Shown: positions 59,057 through 64,000 of the stretch, piece by piece | Position numbering within the stretch: the first letter of the stretch is position 1 | How the letters are laid out: each line of letters begins with the position of its first letter | Assembly: GCA_019359155.1 (NCBI GenBank) | Contig: JAHHHV010000077.1 | Coordinates: 48,765-112,764 of the forward strand | Direction of reading: 5' to 3' | DNA length: 64,000 nt | From: Pegethrix bostrychoides GSE-TBD4-15B | GTDB lineage: Bacteria; Cyanobacteriota; Cyanobacteriia; Elainellales; Elainellaceae | Program-made: the position numbers and the translations under genes | The notes under the pieces: generated by a model | What the model saw: the letters and a program-made list of their open reading frames with translations, nothing else | What the model was told of the DNA's origin: nothing | The model's database searches: none

Positions 59057-60766
59057 CTACTCACCCAGCGGGACAGCCCGCAGCGCGACAGCTTGAATTT
59101 GCGTATGCACCTGCCAATCTGGATCGGGCTGGGGATAGTCGCTGCGGTAGTGACCACCTCGGCTCTCGGTGCGGAATACGGCACTTTGCAGCATCAGGAC
59201 GGCGATATCCAGCAGGTTGCGAAGTTCGCCCCACTGCCGGATCGCTAGGTGGATCGCGGGTTCAGTGGTTTGGCTAGGGGCTTGCAGCAGCGCGATCATC
59301 TGCTGGCTAAATTCCAGCTCGCCAAACGCCTGTCGCCAGTCTTTTACCTGAGCAATCGCCTCCTCCAGCGTCGCTTGGTCACGGCGGATGCCGGCAGACT
59401 GCCACATTAGCTGCGGTAGCGCCTGTCGCCACTGCTGAAGCTGAGCAGACTCCGCCTCAGTGAGGGCAGGCAGTTTGGCGCTTGTGACGGGAGTGACAGG
59501 AGAACCCGCGCAAAACTCTGGCTGCAAATTGGCTAGCTGTGCCCCAAACACTAGACATTCCAGCAGCGAATTGCTGGCCAACCGATTGGCACCATGCACC
59601 CCAGTACTGGCCGCTTCCCCCACCGCATAAAGTCCCGGCAGGCTGGTGCGGCTGGCCTGATCTGCCACCACGCCGCCCATCCAGTAATGCGCGGCGGGCG
59701 AGACGGGAATGGACTGCGTGAGCGGGTCAATCCCCCACTGCTGGCAGACTGCAATAATATTCGGGAAGCGATGCCGTATCCGCGCTGCCGGAATCGGACG
59801 CAGATCTAGCCAGACCTGTCCGCCACCCGTCGCTTTTAAGTGGCTAAAAATCGCCCGACTGACAATATCTCTGGGAGCTAGCTCGCCTGCTGGATGATAG
59901 TCGAAGGCAAAGCGGTAGCCCTGCGCGTCCACCAAATGCGCCCCCTCGCCCCGCACCGCCTCGCTAATCAAAAACCGGGGTACGTCCGGCAGGGTTAGCG
60001 CCGTGGGGTGAAACTGCACAAACTCCAGATCGCGCAGGACGGCTCCGGCTCGCCAAGCCATGGCCACGCCGTCACCCGTACTCAGCGGCGGGTTGGTGGT
60101 CTGGGCATAGACCTGTCCGCCGCCGCCTGTTGCCAGCACAACCGCCCCTGCCCGGATCAGCCTGAGCTGACCTTGATCGACCAGCAGTAAGCCGCAGCAG
60201 CGCCCCTGCTCAACCCAGAGATCGAGGCCAAATGCCTGCTTGATCTGAATATTTGGGCGAGTCAGCGCTTGAGCAACCAGCGTTGTCACCATGGCTCGTC
60301 CGGTGGTATCGGCGGCATGGAGCACCCGACGGCGCGAGTGAGCGGCTTCTAGGGTCAGCGCCAGCGATTGGTGCTGACCCTCGCCCTGTCGATCAAAGCC
60401 AACGCCCATCTTGACTAGCGCCTCTACGCAATTCTGAGCCTGCTCTACCAAAAGCCGGACTGCCGCTGGCTCACAGAGTCCGGCTCCGGCTTTGAGCGTA
60501 TCGGCAATATGCAGCTCCGGCGAATCTTCGGGAGCCATTGCGGCGGCAATTCCGCCCTGCGCCCAATCGCTAGCCGACAGCGAAAGCGGCTCTTTGCTGA
60601 TTAGCCCGACTCGCAGATGTGACGGCAGGCAGAGCGCCGTATAGAGTCCGGCAGCCCCGCCGCCTAATACCAGTACGTCAAGAGCATCGGATGAATTGAG
60701 CAAATCAGAGGCAGCAGCATAGGACACAGGCAGAAGCCAAACGCAGGATAGAAGTTCAGCATACAA
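59057..60766 (-). CDS. nadB: L-aspartate oxidase
   Basis: 569 residues if TTG 60766 is used; GTG 60727 is an alternative, since the psbU terminator T-run covers the TTG. FAD fold VLVLGGGAAGLYTAL, SASDWAQGGIAAAM, active-site segments VRLIRAGAVVLATGGGGQVY, EFVQFHPTALTLP, HYWMGGVVAD, GVHGANRLASNSLLECLVFG. Oxidises L-aspartate to iminoaspartate for NAD synthesis. First gene of the run nadB-CHAT-PepSY-RNase-barstar. Confidence 0.93.
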   Translation of the reverse strand: MYAELLSCVWLLPVSYAAASDLLNSSDALDVLVLGGGAAGLYTALCLPSHLRVGLISKEPLSLSASDWAQGGIAAAMAPEDSPELHIADTLKAGAGLCEPAAVRLLVEQAQNCVEALVKMGVGFDRQGEGQHQSLALTLEAAHSRRRVLHAADTTGRAMVTTLVAQALTRPNIQIKQAFGLDLWVEQGRCCGLLLVDQGQLRLIRAGAVVLATGGGGQVYAQTTNPPLSTGDGVAMAWRAGAVLRDLEFVQFHPTALTLPDVPRFLISEAVRGEGAHLVDAQGYRFAFDYHPAGELAPRDIVSRAIFSHLKATGGGQVWLDLRPIPAARIRHRFPNIIAVCQQWGIDPLTQSIPVSPAAHYWMGGVVADQASRTSLPGLYAVGEAASTGVHGANRLASNSLLECLVFGAQLANLQPEFCAGSPVTPVTSAKLPALTEAESAQLQQWRQALPQLMWQSAGIRRDQATLEEAIAQVKDWRQAFGELEFSQQMIALLQAPSQTTEPAIHLAIRQWGELRNLLDIAVLMLQSAVFRTESRGGHYRSDYPQPDPDWQVHTQIQAVALRAVPLGE

Positions 60767-60815
60767 AAAATCGCCCTGGCCGGGAATCAGCTTGCGCCAA
60801 TTTGCCCCAGGGCGA
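60763..60815 (-). terminator. Terminator of psbU
   Basis: Minus strand ATCGCCCTGG paired with CCAGGGCGAT across 28 bases, followed by six T, lying between psbU and nadB. Confidence 0.75.
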
Positions 60816-60884
60816 TCTAGATTGAAATACGGGCGGAGACTAAACCTCAGCGCCCAAGAGATCTCGCCAATCTAGTGCGCCAAC

Positions 60885-61331
60885 TTAGCGATAAATGCCG
60901 TTGTTGAAGCGGTCACCGCCCTCGACAAAGGTATCTTCAGGCGCAGAGAGCGTGAATCTGTCCATGTTGGCCTGCAAAATATCAAGCTGGCGATCGGTCA
61001 GATCCGGCATCTCCAGCACGTCATCGACGCTCTCAAACGGGGCATTCTGCAAGATTTTGCGAGCCAAGGTGGGGTATAGCCCCGGATATTCCATGAAGGC
61101 GCGAATGTTGGTATTGTTCAAGTCGATTTTTTTGCCAAATTCGGTGGCCAGCTTGTCGTCTGCTCGGTTGCGTGGCTCCATCGCCATCAGCAGCGGTGCA
61201 GTTGGTGCCCCAGTCAGGGCATTCCAGCTCAAGCCTGTCGCTAGTGCAGATGGCTGCCATCCACCCAAGCAGCCCAACGCCACGGTCAGCAGCAGCAGGC
61301 TGCTCAGAACCTGGCCAAACAGTTGTTTCAT
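60885..61331 (-). CDS. psbU: Photosystem II 12 kDa extrinsic protein PsbU
   Basis: 148 residues from ATG 61331, 10 bases after GGAGG; ATG 61340 sits too close to that site. Signal peptide for thylakoid-lumen export ending ALA. Mature part: KLATEFGKKIDLNNTNIRAF, YPGLYPTLARKILQNAPF, VDDVLEMPDLTDRQLDILQANMDRF (two helix-hairpin-helix units) and FVEGGDRFNNGIYR. Stabilises the oxygen-evolving complex. A defining cyanobacterial gene. Confidence 0.96.
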   Translation of the reverse strand: MKQLFGQVLSSLLLLTVALGCLGGWQPSALATGLSWNALTGAPTAPLLMAMEPRNRADDKLATEFGKKIDLNNTNIRAFMEYPGLYPTLARKILQNAPFESVDDVLEMPDLTDRQLDILQANMDRFTLSAPEDTFVEGGDRFNNGIYR

Positions 61332-61502
61332 TGATTTCATCCCTCCCAATCTTAGGCGATCAAAGTTCATGCTAAATCTCATCCTAAACCTTTATGCACA
61401 CAGCGTTTAGTTAGAGACTAGCATTTTTCGATCCCCTATTCTTTCAGCCGCCGCCCAATCTAAGGTGGCGCTGCTACACCTGAATCGCGGTCTGCACCAT
61501 TC

Positions 61503-62306
61503 CTAGTTAAGCTCTGTTCCATCTGGCATTGTCGTGCGACAGAGCTTAGCCCCATTCAATTCAGTTCCTTGAAACTCAGCCCAGCGCAGATCGGCATCCT
61601 GTAGATCGGCATCCCAAAGTTCGGCTCGCCACAGTTCAGCTCCTCGCAGATTCGCTTTCTGCAAATCTGTCTCACGCAGATCTGCCCCCGACAGGTCAGC
61701 ATCGCGTAGATTTGCTCCTTGTAGATTCGCTGCTTGGAGGTTTGCACCCCGCAGGTTGGCCTTTTGGAGGTTTGCGCCAGACAGATTTGCCTCTTGCAGA
61801 TTTGCCTCTTGCAGATTTGCCTCTTGCAGATTCGCTTCCTGCAGATTTGCCTCTTGCAAATCAGCCTTGGGCATGTCAATTCTAGCTAGATTTGCCCCCG
61901 GCGCGTCCAAACCTCTCAATGAAACGCTGTCTTTGTGGAGATCCTGAAGGGCAATTCGACGTGCATAGCTAGTAGAGACATTCGCTGCTGCTGCGTTGTC
62001 AATCACGCGCCATGCTTCGTAGTGCTTTTGAGCGCGACGATCAGGTGCTTCTTTGAGATAAAAAATGATGGCTACAACGACTGCAATCGATTGAGCCTGA
62101 GCAAAAACTGCTTTAATAGTTCTGCGCGAGATCAGATCTTGAATTGAATAAATTTGAACATCATCCTCAGCCCAAAGCGCCAAGATTACTAGAAAAATCA
62201 CGGCTACTGCAATTGCCAGCCAGGTTGGAATCGATTGGGTAGCTCGTTCCAGTTGACGGATTAACTGCGATAGCTTCTGTTTCACTCGTCCGTTATGCTC
62301 AGTCAT
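61503..62306 (-). CDS. Membrane-anchored pentapeptide-repeat protein
   Basis: 267 residues. Two membrane helices (WLAIAVAVIFLVILALW near 30, AQSIAVVVAIIFYL near 78) with cytoplasmic C-terminus: an AWRVIDNAAA linker, then about 24 A(N/D)LXX repeats, including six near-identical LQEAN units made by a 15-bp DNA repeat. Begins 29 bp after the P-loop ATPase on the same strand. Function unknown. Confidence 0.88.
   Translation of the reverse strand: MTEHNGRVKQKLSQLIRQLERATQSIPTWLAIAVAVIFLVILALWAEDDVQIYSIQDLISRRTIKAVFAQAQSIAVVVAIIFYLKEAPDRRAQKHYEAWRVIDNAAAANVSTSYARRIALQDLHKDSVSLRGLDAPGANLARIDMPKADLQEANLQEANLQEANLQEANLQEANLSGANLQKANLRGANLQAANLQGANLRDADLSGADLRETDLQKANLRGAELWRAELWDADLQDADLRWAEFQGTELNGAKLCRTTMPDGTELN
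61793..61860. repeat. 15-bp tandem repeats of pentapeptide gene
   Basis: Unit AGATTTGCCTCTTGC nearly perfect in five copies; recent expansion of the beta-helix coils. Confidence 0.88.
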
Positions 62307-62335
62307 CCTTCACCTGAAATGCAGAATCTGGTTAC

Positions 62336-63838
62336 TCACCCTTTTAAGCTTAAAAACGTTGCAAAGGCTGGATGAACTCGAAACTTTTCAATGTTCTCTA
62401 GGTTGACAGTGGGTAACTCATAGTGGCCTAAGTAAGTCTCTTTACCGGCTGAACCGCCTGCTGCCTTAGGTATCCATGCCTTCAAAAAACCAATTTGCCA
62501 GAGCAGTTGCTTTAGCTCTAGATAATCCATCCCACCAATCCATTCTGTGGCACGATCGACATGCACTTCACCACAGACCATGGCGAGTAGCAAATAATCT
62601 AGATCGTTTTTTTCAAAGTGGCAATTCTGCCCTCGAAAAACTTCAAATACATCTAATAGATGCGGATATTGGAACCTATACTCTGAAGCCAAATCTTTTG
62701 TTTTCTGTTCAGAGTAGATCTCCTCAGCTGCCATGATGGCATCCTCATCGATCTTCTTGCCGCCAGAGTGATACTCTGCACAGAGTTTACAGAGCTGGAG
62801 TAGCTCTCTAGGGCGTAGCTGAGTTCTGCTAATAATATAGTCAGCAGAATCTTCAAATTTGGAGTCTAGCCTTGCTGTGAAGACTGATTTCCAGCGATTC
62901 AATGTATCTAGTCTGGCGGTTTCAGGAAACGAATGAGCAATTCTTAAACCAATCAGTTCAAGCAATTCATTTTTACCCCAACGAATCACTTCAACATCTT
63001 CTCTAATTTTTTGGGCATCATCATAGATTTGAGGAATGTTGTCAAAGAGTTCTTGACGAATGGAAACATAAACTCGCAGATTAGGGCTAATCAGGTTGAT
63101 TTTCTGGGTGGCTTGAAATAGGCCAGCGATGAAGTATTTAGAATCTTCAGAATCATCCCAGCCTTTGTCTAGCTCATCGATCAAAACCTTCATTCTTACT
63201 TTATCTAGAACTTTTCTCAAGCTAGGAATCAGATTTTTGATTTCCTCTAAGCTATAGAGGGATTGCAAATTTCTTGACTTGACAAGACTTTCGTGAGAGT
63301 CTAACTTTACAGTTTCTAGCTGTTTGAGGTAACTTACCAGAACACTGATTGGACTCAGTCCTTTCACGTCAGAATTGGCATTGACATAATTGTAGATATC
63401 TCTTTGGGAACCCAGTAGTAAGCCTCGCTTGCTCTCAACAATTTTATTGAAAATCAGATTGTATATAAGATATTGCCAAGCAACCGAATAAGAACTCTGC
63501 TTTCCCCAAGAACCTTCGTTCTCACGCTTTAAGTATTGAGTGAGCAGTTCGTAAGAATATTCTTCTGGAGACAATTCTAAAACTAGATTTCCTTTCTTAA
63601 CTTCTGTCGATGCAATATATTTGAAAATCGCGCTTTTACCAGCACCTCGATTACCGACTAGGATTGTCTTTTTGCTGTTCAGAAATCTTTGATACGTTGA
63701 ATTTTGATAGAAATACTCTGACAAGCCAACTGTAATGTCTCTTTCTGCGGAATCTGAACCAAGGTTTAGCTTTTGAATATCTACTAGCATGGTCGATTCA
63801 GGATATTTGACTATTGCTGAGTCGCTTGATTTTCTCAT
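62336..63838 (-). CDS. P-loop ATPase, Sll1717 type
   Basis: 500 residues from ATG 63838; ATG 63790 (MLVDIQKLNLGSDSAERDI) is also plausible and begins the conserved core. Walker A VGNRGAGKSAIF, Walker B MKVLIDELDKGWDD, arginine segment RTQLRPRELLQLC, C-terminal winged-helix-like part. Family members are STAND/ORC-like regulatory ATPases of unknown role, often in variable islands. The region is clearly more A+T rich than the rest of the window. Paired with the membrane pentapeptide protein. Confidence 0.8.
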   Translation of the reverse strand: MRKSSDSAIVKYPESTMLVDIQKLNLGSDSAERDITVGLSEYFYQNSTYQRFLNSKKTILVGNRGAGKSAIFKYIASTEVKKGNLVLELSPEEYSYELLTQYLKRENEGSWGKQSSYSVAWQYLIYNLIFNKIVESKRGLLLGSQRDIYNYVNANSDVKGLSPISVLVSYLKQLETVKLDSHESLVKSRNLQSLYSLEEIKNLIPSLRKVLDKVRMKVLIDELDKGWDDSEDSKYFIAGLFQATQKINLISPNLRVYVSIRQELFDNIPQIYDDAQKIREDVEVIRWGKNELLELIGLRIAHSFPETARLDTLNRWKSVFTARLDSKFEDSADYIISRTQLRPRELLQLCKLCAEYHSGGKKIDEDAIMAAEEIYSEQKTKDLASEYRFQYPHLLDVFEVFRGQNCHFEKNDLDYLLLAMVCGEVHVDRATEWIGGMDYLELKQLLWQIGFLKAWIPKAAGGSAGKETYLGHYELPTVNLENIEKFRVHPAFATFLSLKG

Positions 63839-64000
63839 GGAAAGAGTTTGGTGTCCAGTCACAGCACATGTCTCCAGCAATTCTCAGTATGGCAAAAAGC
63901 TGTTCAAGTCCTAGAAATGCCTGTACTGTAAGGACATCTGAGAAAGCCAAGAGAGCTAGAACCGTTGAAAGAACGGGGGTTGTTTGCCACCATCGTCGGT

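Noticed and set aside
61793..61860. Regular repeats resembling a CRISPR array
   Set aside because: Units are contiguous 15-bp coding repeats of a pentapeptide protein, without spacers.
63839..64000. Start of another minus-strand gene at the right edge
   Set aside because: An ATG context exists on the minus strand near the end, but too little sequence remains to support a gene.

Overview
The window looks like a stretch of cyanobacterial chromosome with moderate GC. It carries psbU (extrinsic photosystem II protein), the split pntA/pntA2/pntB transhydrogenase, a HAS-barrel protein, a KaiB-domain protein, a PilT ATPase, a FurA-type regulator, an Sll1717-type ATPase and NtcA-type promoters. I cannot name the genus; the mix of families would fit a Leptolyngbya-like lineage. 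No ribosomal RNA, phage, complete insertion sequence or CRISPR array is visible.

Layout. 1-3.1 kb: a hybrid histidine kinase cut by the left edge, overlapping a receiver/ATPase partner gene. 3.1-7.6 kb: a beta-rich orphan protein and a 1317-residue protein that joins a signal peptide, a PstS-like phosphate-binding domain, one membrane helix and a complete glycogen-phosphorylase fold whose PLP lysine is replaced by isoleucine. 7.9 kb: tRNA-Asp. 8-11 kb: a PlsY-like membrane domain fused to a PEP-synthase-like phosphotransferase. 11-13.3 kb: small housekeeping or unknown proteins and a creatininase-family amidohydrolase. 13.4-18.4 kb: a caspase-STAND-WD40 protein. 19.2-22 kb: an inverted-repeat element and an acyl-CoA dehydrogenase/PIG-L deacetylase/NodS-like methyltransferase operon. 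22-32 kb: HAS-barrel protein, sugar transporter and acetyltransferase, ilvD, pentapeptide protein, pilT, KaiB-like protein, fur, ribE and a DNA glycosylase. 32-36 kb: a Ser/Thr kinase and a GAF-LuxR regulator. 36.3-43.1 kb: a nearly complete Nit1C nitrilase cluster with NtcA-type sites. 43-51 kb: an ABC-2 permease, gloB, and a likely exopolysaccharide export group (two glycosyltransferases around an ABC exporter). 51-54 kb: the pnt operon. 55-60.8 kb: a co-directional run nadB, secreted CHAT-TPR protein, membrane protein, secreted RNase Sa-like ribonuclease and barstar. 60.9-64 kb: psbU, then a P-loop ATPase with a membrane pentapeptide protein.

Themes. Nitrogen status appears to drive the 34.6-43.1 kb block: there are exact GTA-N8-TAC boxes ahead of the LuxR gene and ahead of the Nit1C core, the second with a correctly spaced TAN3T -10 element. 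Signalling and cell-fate proteins are abundant (hybrid kinase, degenerate kinase partner, Ser/Thr kinase, caspase-STAND-WD40, CHAT-TPR, ABC exporter with a degenerate kinase-like tail).

A window-wide pattern is the frequency of short perfect or near-perfect tandem duplications. Inside reading frames the period is almost always 12 or 15 bp. Outside them or at stop codons periods of 10, 11, 13, 17 and 24 bp also occur. This suggests active replication slippage filtered by frame. The most unusual single gene is the phosphate-binding/pseudo-phosphorylase fusion at 3676-7629.
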